This document shows, piece after piece, positions 8,874 to 14,989 of a DNA stretch of 15,034 nucleotides (positions are counted from its first letter, which is position 1; each line of letters opens with the position of its first letter). The notes beneath the pieces were generated by a model, which saw nothing but the letters and a program-made list of their open reading frames with translations, had not been told where the DNA came from and did not search any database. The translations under genes were made by a program, and so were the position numbers. The DNA is from an uncultured Oscillospiraceae bacterium (GTDB lineage: Bacteria > Bacillota > Clostridia > Oscillospirales > Oscillospiraceae): contig CAKTVL010000032.1 of the NCBI GenBank assembly GCA_934623575.1, positions 1 through 15,034 of the forward strand, read 5' to 3'.

Positions 8874-9986
8874 TTACTGTGCTTTCAGCCTTACCGGAAG
8901 GACCATATAAAGGAAGTTGTCGCTGCCGTCCACCGGCGTGATCACGCAGGGGGAAATGCCGGTGTTCAGGTTCATTTTAACGGTGTCCGCCGGGGCGTAG
9001 CGCAGGGCGTCCATGAGATAGCGGTTGTTGAAGCCGATCTCCAGCTCCTGGCCGTCGCCGCGGACGGGGCAGATGTCGCGGGCCTCGCCGTTGCCGGTGC
9101 GGGCAGACATATATACCCTGTCCTGGCTGAACAGGCAGCGGACGGGGCTTTTCAGCTTCTCGCTGATGACGACGCTGACGCGGTCCAGGCTCTCCAGCAT
9201 GACCTTGTTGTCCACCTCGATGGAGATGGGGTTGTTGGTGGGGATGGCGTTCTTATAGTCCAGGAACTCACCCTCCAGGCGGCGGCAGATCAGCTGGGTG
9301 GCGCCGACCTCGAACATCAGGTGGCGCTTGCCCTGGGTGACGGTGACCATGTCGTCGGTGTCGGCGCAGATCTTCTCCACCTCGTTGAGGGCGCTGCCAG
9401 GGGCCACGAAGCGGAAGGCGCCGCCGTCGATGTGCTCCAGGGGCTCCCGGCGCAGGGCCAGACGGAAGCCGTCCACGGCCACCATGGTCAGCCCGCGGTC
9501 GTTTATCTCAAACAGGGCGCCGGTGTGGATGGGCCGTGTCTCGTTGACGGACACGGCAAAGCTGGTCTGGTCGATCATGGCCTTCAGGGTACGTTGCTCC
9601 AGCGTCACGGAGTACTCGTCGTCCACCTCCGGCAGCTCCGGATAGTCGTCGGCGCTGAGGCCCGGCAGTTCGAAGCTGGCGTCGCCGCAGTTGAGCTTGA
9701 CGTTGAACTTGTCGTCGGCGTCAAAGGTGACCATATCGTCCGGCAGGCGGCGAATCATCTCGCCGAAGAGCCGGGCGTTGAGCACGATGCGCCCGGGCTG
9801 GGACACGGCGGCCTCCACCGTGGTGCGGATGCCGGTCTGCATGTTGTAGCCGGACAGCCGCAGCCCGTCCTCGCACTCCATCAGGATGCCCTCCAGCGCC
9901 GGGATGGAGCTCTTGGCCGCTACGGCGCGGGACACAGCCGCCACCGCCTGCTGCAGCAGCGCCTTCTCGCAGGAAAATCTAACCAT
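8874..9986 (-). CDS. dnaN: DNA polymerase III beta sliding clamp
   Basis: The 370-residue clamp subunit dimerises into a ring that tethers the replicative polymerase and other partners to DNA. It begins MVRFSCEKALLQQAVAAVSRAV, typical of DnaN, and has three repeated clamp domains; domain 3 carries FNNRYLMDALRY and ends YMVLPVRLKAQ, the conserved C-terminal part of the partner-binding pocket. The ATG at 9986 is chosen because AAAGGAA lies 8-9 bases before it and because 28 upstream in-frame residues do not belong to the family. The gene follows dnaA after a 307-base spacer that probably contains the origin unwinding region. Confidence 0.95.
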   Translation of the reverse strand: MVRFSCEKALLQQAVAAVSRAVAAKSSIPALEGILMECEDGLRLSGYNMQTGIRTTVEAAVSQPGRIVLNARLFGEMIRRLPDDMVTFDADDKFNVKLNCGDASFELPGLSADDYPELPEVDDEYSVTLEQRTLKAMIDQTSFAVSVNETRPIHTGALFEINDRGLTMVAVDGFRLALRREPLEHIDGGAFRFVAPGSALNEVEKICADTDDMVTVTQGKRHLMFEVGATQLICRRLEGEFLDYKNAIPTNNPISIEVDNKVMLESLDRVSVVISEKLKSPVRCLFSQDRVYMSARTGNGEARDICPVRGDGQELEIGFNNRYLMDALRYAPADTVKMNLNTGISPCVITPVDGSDNFLYMVLPVRLKAQ

Positions 9987-10091
9987 ATCCGTCGTTCCTT
10001 TCTTTCCGAGGTCCGCCCGCCGCGAAATTTTTTTCTCCGGCAAAAATGCGGTTCTTTTTCTCAGAATCAAATCATAAACTAATCTTTTATT

Positions 10092-10128
10092 CAGTAGTCT
10101 TAGGAGTAGGCAAATTTTTTGTGGACAT
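10092..10128 (+). promoter_or_regulatory. Candidate DnaA-trio element and adjacent DnaA box
   Basis: Six consecutive triplets (10092-10109), five of the form NAG, are followed by a 10-base spacer and the box-like TGTGGACAT (10120-10128). The orientation relative to dnaA and dnaN matches the B. subtilis origin, where TAG-rich trios guide DnaA onto the melted strand. The spacer is AT-rich rather than GC-rich, which weakens the match. Confidence 0.4.
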
Positions 10129-10191
10129 CAGCCCTCACCCCTTGCCATTGCTGGCTTTTTTTCCCACACGCCGTTCAGGAAAACCTCCCTG

Positions 10192-10216
10192 CTTTCCCAC
10201 AGGAGCTGTGTGAAAG
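10192..10216. promoter_or_regulatory. Inverted pair of DnaA-box-like sites
   Basis: CTTTCCCACA (10192-10201) and TGTGTGAAAG (10207-10216) form a 9-of-10 inverted repeat with a 5-base gap. Both arms contain the CACA core of a DnaA box, so a DnaA dimer site is plausible. Confidence 0.4.
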
Positions 10217-10238
10217 GGCTTCTGGCTCTGCTTTTGCG

Positions 10239-10251
10239 TGTGGATTCCACA
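10239..10251. promoter_or_regulatory. Palindromic DnaA-box-like site TGTGGATTCCACA
   Basis: A perfect 13-base palindrome (TGTGGA-T-TCCACA) carries two interlocked box cores facing opposite ways. It is 43 bases after the dnaA stop codon. Each half matches 6-7 of 9 positions of the DnaA consensus. Confidence 0.4.
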
Positions 10252-10293
10252 GGAAATGCGGAAAACCTTGCTTCTTTTACAGGGCTCGTTTTT

Positions 10294-11610
10294 TTACTTC
10301 TTGCTGTTGATGTTGGTGGTGATCTCCTTGACCTTCTCGGCAAAGGCCGGGTCGGAGCGCATCAGGCTCTCCACTTTCTCCAGCGAGTGCATGATGGTGG
10401 AGTGATCCCGGTCGCCGAACTCCTTGCCGATGTCGTTGAGGCTCAGCGACGTCATGCGCCGGATCAGGTAAATGGCGATCTGCCGGGCGGCCACCACGTC
10501 GCGGCTGCGGCTCTGGCCCCGCAAGGTGTCCTCGTCCACATGGAAGTAGCTGCAGATGTAGCCCACGATGACCTTGGGTGTGGGAGCGAAGTCGTTGCTC
10601 TTCTTCAGCATATCCCGGATGGCCCGGCTGACGGTCTCCTCGTTGACCTGATCGTCCAGCAGGTCGCGATAGGCCAGTATCTTATTCAAGGTGCCCTCGA
10701 TCTGCCGCACGTTGGAGGTGATGTTCTCGGCGATGTAGTCGGTGACCTCGTTGGGCAGCTTCACGCCCAGCATGGCCGCCTTGTTCTGCACGATGGCGAA
10801 CCGCGTCTCAAAATCCGGCGGCGCCACGTCCACCATCAGGCCCCACTCGAACCGGGTCCGCAGGCGGTCCTCCAGCTGGGTGATCTCCTTGGGCGGGCGG
10901 TCCGAGGTCAGCACGATCTGCCGCCCGGACTCATACAGCGTGTTGAAGGTATGGAAGAACTCCTCCTGGGTCTGTATCTTGCCGGCGATGAATTGTATAT
11001 CGTCCATCAGCAGTATGTCGGTCTGGCGGTATTTCTCCCGGAACTCCGTGTTCCGGTTCTCCCGGATGGAGGTGATCAGCTCGTTGGTGAAGTCGTCGCC
11101 CTTGACGTATACGATCCTGGCCTCCGGCCGCTTCTTCCGCAGGGCGTTGGCGATGGCGTACAGCAGATGGGTCTTGCCCAGCCCGGAATCACCATAGATA
11201 AACAGTGGGTTGTAGTTCTCGCCGGGCTTCTCCGTCACCGCCTTGGCCGCGGCGAAGGCCAGCTTGTTCTGGGGCCCCACCACATAGGTCTCGAAGGTGA
11301 ACGCCTCCGACTCCGACAGGTCGCCGGGCCGGTCCGGTGCCACGCCGTGATAGGCCGCCAGCTGCTGGTCGTCCAGGATCTTCACCTCCAGATCGGTGGA
11401 GAACAGGTCCCGCAGCGCCGCTTTGATGTGGGGCAGGAACCGGGCTTCGATGGTGTTCTTCTTGAATGTGTTGCTGCAGTGCAGCACGAAGGCGGAATCC
11501 TCCATCGTCACCACCGTCACCTCGTCGAACCAGGTGTTGATGGTGGTCTCGGACAGCTCGCCGCTCAGGCGTTTCAGCACGCTGTCCCACAGGTCCTTCA
11601 TGGAATTCAA
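10294..11610 (-). CDS. dnaA: Chromosomal replication initiator protein DnaA
   Basis: The 438-residue AAA+ initiator binds DnaA boxes and melts the origin. Domain I spans about 1-80 (MNSMKDLWDSVLKRL...). The AAA+ core has Walker A GDSGLGKT (140-147), Walker B LLMDDIQF (200-207) and the box VII arginine in DRLRTRFEWGL (248-258). Domain IV has the DNA-binding signature from VAARQIAIYLIRR (373-385) to EFGDRDHSTIMHS (397-409). I choose TTG at 11610 over ATG at 11601: GGGGAG lies exactly 8 bases before the TTG but 17 before the ATG, and MNSMKDLW is a familiar clostridial start. Domain II is short. The gene is divergent from rpmH and co-directional with dnaN; no terminator is seen behind it. Confidence 0.96.
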   Translation of the reverse strand: MNSMKDLWDSVLKRLSGELSETTINTWFDEVTVVTMEDSAFVLHCSNTFKKNTIEARFLPHIKAALRDLFSTDLEVKILDDQQLAAYHGVAPDRPGDLSESEAFTFETYVVGPQNKLAFAAAKAVTEKPGENYNPLFIYGDSGLGKTHLLYAIANALRKKRPEARIVYVKGDDFTNELITSIRENRNTEFREKYRQTDILLMDDIQFIAGKIQTQEEFFHTFNTLYESGRQIVLTSDRPPKEITQLEDRLRTRFEWGLMVDVAPPDFETRFAIVQNKAAMLGVKLPNEVTDYIAENITSNVRQIEGTLNKILAYRDLLDDQVNEETVSRAIRDMLKKSNDFAPTPKVIVGYICSYFHVDEDTLRGQSRSRDVVAARQIAIYLIRRMTSLSLNDIGKEFGDRDHSTIMHSLEKVESLMRSDPAFAEKVKEITTNINSKK

Positions 11611-11698
11611 AGTAAAAGCTCCCCTTTCGGCGGGATGTGATATGTATGGTCCCGCGATAAAATGGCGGGGGGTGTACCGCCGCAAAATATCCCGCTAC

Positions 11699-11727
11699 AG
11701 TATAACAGAAAACCCCCGAAAAGTCTA
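11699..11727 (-). promoter_or_regulatory. Likely dnaA promoter with extended -10
   Basis: On the minus strand TAGACT (11727..11722) and TATACT (11704..11699) are 17 bases apart. TGT directly precedes TATACT, making an extended -10 (TGnTATACT). The transcript would begin near 11692 and have an untranslated leader of about 80 bases before the TTG start. Confidence 0.5.
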
Positions 11728-11804
11728 TACTTATTCTAAATATAAACTTCCGTTTTTCTCTGCCGTTTCCCGCAGAAATCGGGCGATACCGGGCAAATTT
11801 TTTG

Positions 11805-11833
11805 TTGACAGCGCCCCCCTACCCCTGTATAAT
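11805..11833 (+). promoter_or_regulatory. Perfect consensus sigma-A promoter of the rpmH operon
   Basis: TTGACA (11805-11810) and TATAAT (11828-11833) are exact consensus hexamers with the ideal 17-base gap, and a T-rich stretch immediately upstream could act as an UP element. The start of transcription would be about 11840, leaving a structured leader of about 130 bases before rpmH. Confidence 0.9.
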
Positions 11834-11845
11834 ATACTCCGCGTG

Positions 11846-11938
11846 GTTGCACACAAACGTGCAACACCCGTGGAAAAAGTTTACTGCGGCGGTGGAAAAC
11901 CCACCGCTGTCGAGTAAGCGCGGGCGCGAAAGCCCCGC
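11846..11938 (+). promoter_or_regulatory. Three-hairpin leader of the rpmH mRNA
   Basis: Hairpin 1 pairs GTTGCAC (11846-11852) with GTGCAAC (11859-11865). Hairpin 2 pairs GCGGTGG (11889-11895) with CCACCGC (11901-11907) and extends by G-U and C-G pairs to 11886/11910. Hairpin 3 (11920-11938) has a GAAA tetraloop closed by C-G and one bulged C. No T-run follows, so attenuation by termination is not evident. A ribosomal-protein autoregulatory leader is possible but unproven. Confidence 0.5.
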
Positions 11939-11969
11939 CGGATAATCTTAAAAATGGAGGTGTCATGCA

Positions 11970-12104
11970 ATGTTCCGTACCTATCAGCCCAAGAAGCGCC
12001 AGCGCTCCAAGGAGCACGGCTTCCGCAAGAGAATGGCCACCCGCAACGGCCGCAAGGTGCTGGCCCGTCGTCGTGCCAAGGGTCGCGCTCGTCTGACCCA
12101 TTGA
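11970..12104 (+). CDS. rpmH: 50S ribosomal protein L34
   Basis: This 44-residue, highly basic ribosomal protein begins [20 protein letters not shown] and continues with [19 protein letters not shown], the diagnostic L34 pattern. GGAGG (11956-11960) lies 9 bases before the ATG at 11970. It is the first gene of the plus-strand operon behind a perfect consensus promoter, its conserved position next to dnaA in most bacteria. Two nearby upstream ATGs (11953 and 11965) are out of frame and are ignored. The C-terminus (RLTH) is slightly different from the usual, which is not unusual for this family. Confidence 0.97.
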   Translation: MFRTYQPKKRQRSKEHGFRKRMATRNGRKVLARRRAKGRARLTH

Positions 12105-12129
12105 GGTCACGGAAGGTGCATCGCACATA

Positions 12130-12183
12130 CAGATAGACCCTGAGGGACGGAGGACTTGCTCCCCGTCCCTATCGGTGTATCTG
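12130..12183 (+). other. Stem-loop in the rpmH-rnpA gap
   Basis: CAGATA (12130-12135) pairs with TATCTG (12178-12183), and GGGACGG (12144-12150) pairs with CCGTCCC (12163-12169) inside it. This gives a two-part stem in a 108-base intercistronic region. No T-tract follows, so it may be a processing or mRNA-stability stem that lets rpmH and rnpA be expressed at different levels. Confidence 0.45.
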
Positions 12184-12212
12184 GCGAAGCAGAGAAGAAA
12201 ACGAGGGAACAC

Positions 12213-12557
12213 ATGGACGCAAGAGTAACGGTAAAGCAGAACGGCGACTTCCGCCGCATCTACCGCAGGGGCCGGTCCGCCGTCTCCGGCGGCGTGGTGG
12301 TCTACTGCCTGAAAAACAGGCAGGGACACAGCCGTCTGGGCGTCACCGTCTCCACCAAGCTGGGCCACGCCGTGGTCCGCAACCGTGTCCGCCGCCGCTT
12401 TCGCGAGCTGTACCGCCTGCACAAGGGCGACATGCTCCCCGGCTACGACATCATCATGGTGGCCCGCGTCCGCGCTGCCGACATGCCCTATCGCAAGATG
12501 GAAAAGCAGTATCTCCGCTGCCTCTCCGACCTGGGCTTGCTGCGGGAGGACGTATGA
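12213..12557 (+). CDS. rnpA: Ribonuclease P protein component
   Basis: The 114-residue basic protein binds the catalytic RNase P RNA and helps mature the 5' ends of tRNAs. The family hallmark [10 protein letters not shown] (56-65) is present, along with the N-terminal [10 protein letters not shown] (13-22) and the [17 protein letters not shown] strand-helix region. ATG at 12213 is chosen: GAGGG is 5 bases upstream and the protein then begins at the normal family position. The frame extends upstream to a TTG at 12156, but that lies inside an intercistronic hairpin. The stop overlaps the yidD start as ATGA, so the two are translationally coupled. Confidence 0.94.
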   Translation: MDARVTVKQNGDFRRIYRRGRSAVSGGVVVYCLKNRQGHSRLGVTVSTKLGHAVVRNRVRRRFRELYRLHKGDMLPGYDIIMVARVRAADMPYRKMEKQYLRCLSDLGLLREDV

Positions 12558-12772
12558 AAAAGCTCCTGCTTGCCCTGATCCGGTTTTACCGGCGGGCCAT
12601 CTCCCCTCTGTTTCCGCCCCGCTGCCGCTACATCCCCACCTGCTCTCAATACGCCGTGGAGGCCATCGAGAAATACGGTGCGGCCAGGGGCGGCTGGCTG
12701 GCGCTCAAGCGCATCCTGCGGTGCCACCCCTTCCACCATCACAAGGGCGGCTGGTATGACCCGGTGCCCTGA
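12554..12772 (+). CDS. yidD: Membrane protein insertion efficiency factor YidD
   Basis: This 72-residue protein starts [20 protein letters not shown], an amphipathic segment that associates with the inner face of the membrane. It then shows [19 protein letters not shown] (24-42), [20 protein letters not shown] (48-67) and the terminal YDPVP, all diagnostic for the YidD/DUF37 family. The three conserved cysteines (24, 30, 57) are present. YidD helps YidC insert membrane proteins. It overlaps rnpA by 4 bases and precedes yidC by 42 bases, the usual cluster. Confidence 0.95.
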   Translation: MKKLLLALIRFYRRAISPLFPPRCRYIPTCSQYAVEAIEKYGAARGGWLALKRILRCHPFHHHKGGWYDPVP

Positions 12773-12814
12773 CCTACCCACAGCCCCTCAAAATCTTACG
12801 GAGGAATAAAGCCT

Positions 12815-13921
12815 ATGTTCGCACAACTCGGCTACTACATCTGTGTGCCGTTCGCGTGGCTCACCCGCCTGTTCTATACCTGGACAGGCTCCTACGGCGT
12901 CGCCCTGATCCTCTTCACCCTGATGGTCAAGCTGGTGCTGCTGCCCTTCCAGCTCAAGAGCAAGAAGAGCATGCTCCGCATGGGACGCATGAACAGCAAG
13001 GTGCAGGAGATCCAGAAAAAGTACGCCAATAACAAAGAGCGTCAGAAGCAGGAGATCGCCGACCTCTACGCCCGCGAGGGTGTCAACCCCATGTCCGGAT
13101 GCCTGTGGTCCTTCATCCCCTTCCCCATCCTGATCGCGCTGTACTACATCATCCGCACTCCCCTGCGCTACTTCATGTCCCTGTCCAACGACGTCATCGC
13201 CAAGATCACCGAGCTGGCGGTGTCCCTGGGCTATGTCTCCGGCGCGCAGGGCCAGGCCTCGGCCTATGACCAGATCTATCTGGCCAAGTTCATCCACGAC
13301 AACTGGTCCAGCTTCGACGGCAAGTTCGACGGGCTCATCGACCTGAACTATAACTTCTTGGGCATGGACCTGTCCGCCGTGGGCAAGGACCTGTTCAGCC
13401 AGTTCCCCTCCGGCGGCTGGCCCGTCATCGGCCTGCTTCTGCTGCCCCTGATCTCCGCCGCCCTGCAGTTCCTGATGACCCTCATCTCCATGAAGGCCAA
13501 CGGCAACACCCAGATGAACGGCTCCGGCAAGGCCATGATGTACATGATGCCCCTGATGACGGTCTGGATGGGCTACATCCTCCCCGCCGCTCTGTGCGTC
13601 TACTGGATCGCCAACGCCGCCTTCTCCTGCATCCAGGAGCTGGTGCTGAACAAGCACTTCAACAAGCTGCTTGACCGGGAGGAGACCGACAAGGAGCGCC
13701 AGAAGCGCGAGGCCCGCTACGCCAAGATGCAGGCCGCCCGCGAGAACTACAACCGCCAGCTGGAGCAGCAACAGCAGTCCAAGAACGGCAAGAAGCCCCA
13801 GCCCCAGGCCAAGAAGAAAAAGTCCGGCACCCATGGTGATTCCACCACCGAGGCCGGCAAGGTGGGCAGCCGTCCCTATGCACGGGGCCGCGCCTACCGC
13901 GAGGATCATTACGACGAATAA
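12815..13921 (+). CDS. yidC: Membrane protein insertase YidC (OxaA-like, short form)
   Basis: The 368-residue integral membrane protein inserts and folds membrane proteins with or without Sec. It has a hydrophobic segment at 28-46, then a cytoplasmic hairpin loop (47-95, rich in K/Q/E) and further membrane spans near 96-117, 202-226 and 240-275. K39 in LMVKLVLLP occupies the place of the conserved groove arginine of B. subtilis SpoIIIJ (R73), so the positive charge is retained. There is no lipobox cysteine and no large periplasmic P1 domain. The C-terminal tail (about 281-368) is long and mostly basic (KKKKSGTHG), suitable for ribosome contact. GGAGGA lies 9 bases before the ATG. Confidence 0.95.
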   Translation: MFAQLGYYICVPFAWLTRLFYTWTGSYGVALILFTLMVKLVLLPFQLKSKKSMLRMGRMNSKVQEIQKKYANNKERQKQEIADLYAREGVNPMSGCLWSFIPFPILIALYYIIRTPLRYFMSLSNDVIAKITELAVSLGYVSGAQGQASAYDQIYLAKFIHDNWSSFDGKFDGLIDLNYNFLGMDLSAVGKDLFSQFPSGGWPVIGLLLLPLISAALQFLMTLISMKANGNTQMNGSGKAMMYMMPLMTVWMGYILPAALCVYWIANAAFSCIQELVLNKHFNKLLDREETDKERQKREARYAKMQAARENYNRQLEQQQQSKNGKKPQPQAKKKKSGTHGDSTTEAGKVGSRPYARGRAYREDHYDE

Positions 13922-13933
13922 GGAGTTTTGTCT

Positions 13934-14821
13934 ATGAGTTATATCGACGTAACGGGCAAGACTGAGGACGAGGCGCTGCGCAAGGGCCTTGAGCAGCTGG
14001 GAATGGACCGCGACGACGTGTCCGTATCCATTTTAGAGCGTGCCAAGAGTGGCTTCCTGGGCATCGGCGCCACCCCCGCCCGTATCCGTATCACCTACGG
14101 CCCCGAGGAGGCGGACATCGCCCCCGCCCCGGCCGAGGTCAAGATCATCCCCGAAAAGCCCGCCGCGCCCAAGGCCGAGCCCAAGCCCGCCCCCAAGGCG
14201 CCGGAGAGCAAGCCCGCGCCCCGGCAGGAGCGTCCCCGCCCCGAGCGCAGCGAGCGCCCTGAGCGCGCCGACCGTCCGGAGCGTCAGCCCCGGCCCGAGC
14301 GCCGGGAGCAGCCCGCTCCCGCGGCCCCGGCCATCGACCTGCCCGAGTGTGACGACGATAACGCCAAGCGCATCATCGCCTTCGTCTCCGGCCTGCTGGA
14401 GCACATGGACAGCGCCGCCGAGGTCAAGGTCTACGAGATGGAAAAGGGCCGCTATAAGGTCCTGCTGGTGGGCAACCGCCTGGGCCAGCTGATCGGCCAC
14501 CGGGGCGAGACCCTGGACGCCATCCAGCAGCTGACCAACTATGCCATCAACACCGGCAGCGAGAGCAAGCGCGTCCGCGTCCAGATGGATGCCGAGAACT
14601 ACCGCGCCCGCCGGGAGCAGAGCCTGGAGAGTCTGGCCCGCAAGGTGGCCGCCAAGGTGCAGAAGTACCGCCGCAGCGTGACTCTGGAGCCCATGAACGC
14701 CTACGAGCGCCATGTGATCCACGCCGCCCTGCAGGATGTCCCCGGTGTCACCACTTATTCCGTGGGCACCGAGCCCAACCGCCGCGTGGTGGTCTCCTAC
14801 GACCGCGCCCAGGCCCGCTGA
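13934..14821 (+). CDS. jag: KhpB/Jag RNA-binding protein (Jag-N, KH, R3H domains)
   Basis: This 295-residue protein has a Jag-N domain (1-53, with ERAKSGFLGIGATPARI), a Pro/Lys/Glu/Arg-rich disordered linker (about 58-133), a KH domain (143-219) whose GxxG loop is GHRG (188-191), and an R3H domain (222-290) with R259-x3-H263. The family (also called EloR/KhpB) binds RNA and is tied to cell elongation in other Firmicutes. The ATG at 13934 is chosen because AAGGAG at 13920-13925, overlapping the yidC stop, is 8 bases upstream. A TTG six bases earlier would add two residues but is too close to that site. It is the last gene of the operon and is followed by a strong terminator. Confidence 0.95.
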   Translation: MSYIDVTGKTEDEALRKGLEQLGMDRDDVSVSILERAKSGFLGIGATPARIRITYGPEEADIAPAPAEVKIIPEKPAAPKAEPKPAPKAPESKPAPRQERPRPERSERPERADRPERQPRPERREQPAPAAPAIDLPECDDDNAKRIIAFVSGLLEHMDSAAEVKVYEMEKGRYKVLLVGNRLGQLIGHRGETLDAIQQLTNYAINTGSESKRVRVQMDAENYRARREQSLESLARKVAAKVQKYRRSVTLEPMNAYERHVIHAALQDVPGVTTYSVGTEPNRRVVVSYDRAQAR

Positions 14822-14828
14822 ACCCAAT

Positions 14829-14860
14829 AAAAAAAGACAGCCGCAAGGCTGTCTTTTTTT
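14829..14860. terminator. Strong terminator of the rpmH-jag operon (bidirectional type)
   Basis: GACAGCC (14836-14842) pairs with GGCTGTC (14847-14853) over a gcaa loop, flanked by an A7 run (14829-14835) and a T7 run (14854-14860) that pair and provide the U-tract. It begins 8 bases after the jag stop. The symmetrical A/T tracts allow it to act in both directions. Confidence 0.92.
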
Positions 14861-14898
14861 CAGGCTGTCAAAAAGCCTTTGGCTTTTTTGACAGCCTG
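14861..14898. repeat. Second long hairpin with the same GGCTGTC/GACAGCC module
   Basis: The left arm (14861-14877) and right arm (14881-14898) pair over 17 positions with one extra T on the right and a 3-base loop. The arms contain GGCTGTC (14863-14869) and GACAGCC (14888-14894), the same module as the preceding terminator but in reverse order. It may be a backup terminator or the end of an interspersed repeat. Confidence 0.7.
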
Positions 14899-14899
14899 A

Positions 14900-14989
14900 A
14901 AATGCCGTTACTTTCGCGCCGCGCAGCGGCACGAAAATATTCGCTCTGCTCAACGCACGCCTTGCAAAGCAAGGCTTAGCGCGGCATTT
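14900..14989. repeat. Branched, highly structured non-coding element at the right edge
   Basis: The outer arms AAATGCCG (14900-14907) and CGGCATTT (14982-14989) enclose two hairpins. Hairpin A is TTTCG-c-GCCGC (14912-14922) with GCGGC-a-CGAAA (14926-14936). Hairpin B is GCCTTGC (14959-14965) with GCAAGGC (14969-14975), flanked by CGC/GCG. This makes a three-way-junction-like fold. No open frame covers it. The remaining bases to 15034 are GC-rich and show no gene. It could be an interspersed repeat or an RNA; it resembles nothing I can name with certainty. Confidence 0.5.

Larger units (their letters stand above)
9987..10293. other. Candidate oriC: dnaA-dnaN spacer with AT-rich unwinding region and DnaA-box cluster
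   Basis: This 307-base gap has no gene. About 10020-10120 is AT-rich against very GC-rich surroundings. Degenerate DnaA boxes cluster at 10120-10251: ATGTCCACA (complement of 10120-10128), TTTCCCACA twice (10160-10168 and 10193-10201, 33 bases apart), TTTCACACA (complement of 10207-10215) and the palindrome TGTGGATTCCACA (10239-10251). Each is 6-7 of 9 to TTATCCACA; none is perfect. Triplets CAG TAG TCT TAG GAG TAG (10092-10109) precede the first box, as DnaA-trios do in B. subtilis. The position between dnaA and dnaN is the usual one for Firmicutes unwinding. Confidence 0.6.
11611..11969. other. dnaA-rpmH divergent spacer (359 bases, promoters and leaders)
   Basis: This gap holds no gene. 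It contains a dnaA promoter candidate (11699-11727, minus), an AT-rich stretch (about 11700-11760), the perfect rpmH promoter (11805-11833, plus), two DnaA-box-like GTGGAAAA sites (11870-11877 and 11892-11899) and a hairpin-rich rpmH leader (11846-11938). In B. subtilis the corresponding gap carries DnaA boxes that make the origin bipartite; the same may hold here. Confidence 0.65.

Noticed and set aside
12156..12212. Upstream TTG start for rnpA adding 19 residues
   Set aside because: The TTG lies within an intercistronic stem and the extra residues do not resemble RnpA; the ATG at 12213 matches the family start.
12788..13909. 373-codon minus-strand frame opposite yidC
   Set aside because: Leu/Gly/Val/Asp-rich mirror of yidC codons; yidC itself is certain.
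14033..14953. 306-codon minus-strand frame opposite jag
   Set aside because: Mirror frame that runs through the operon terminator; no motifs.
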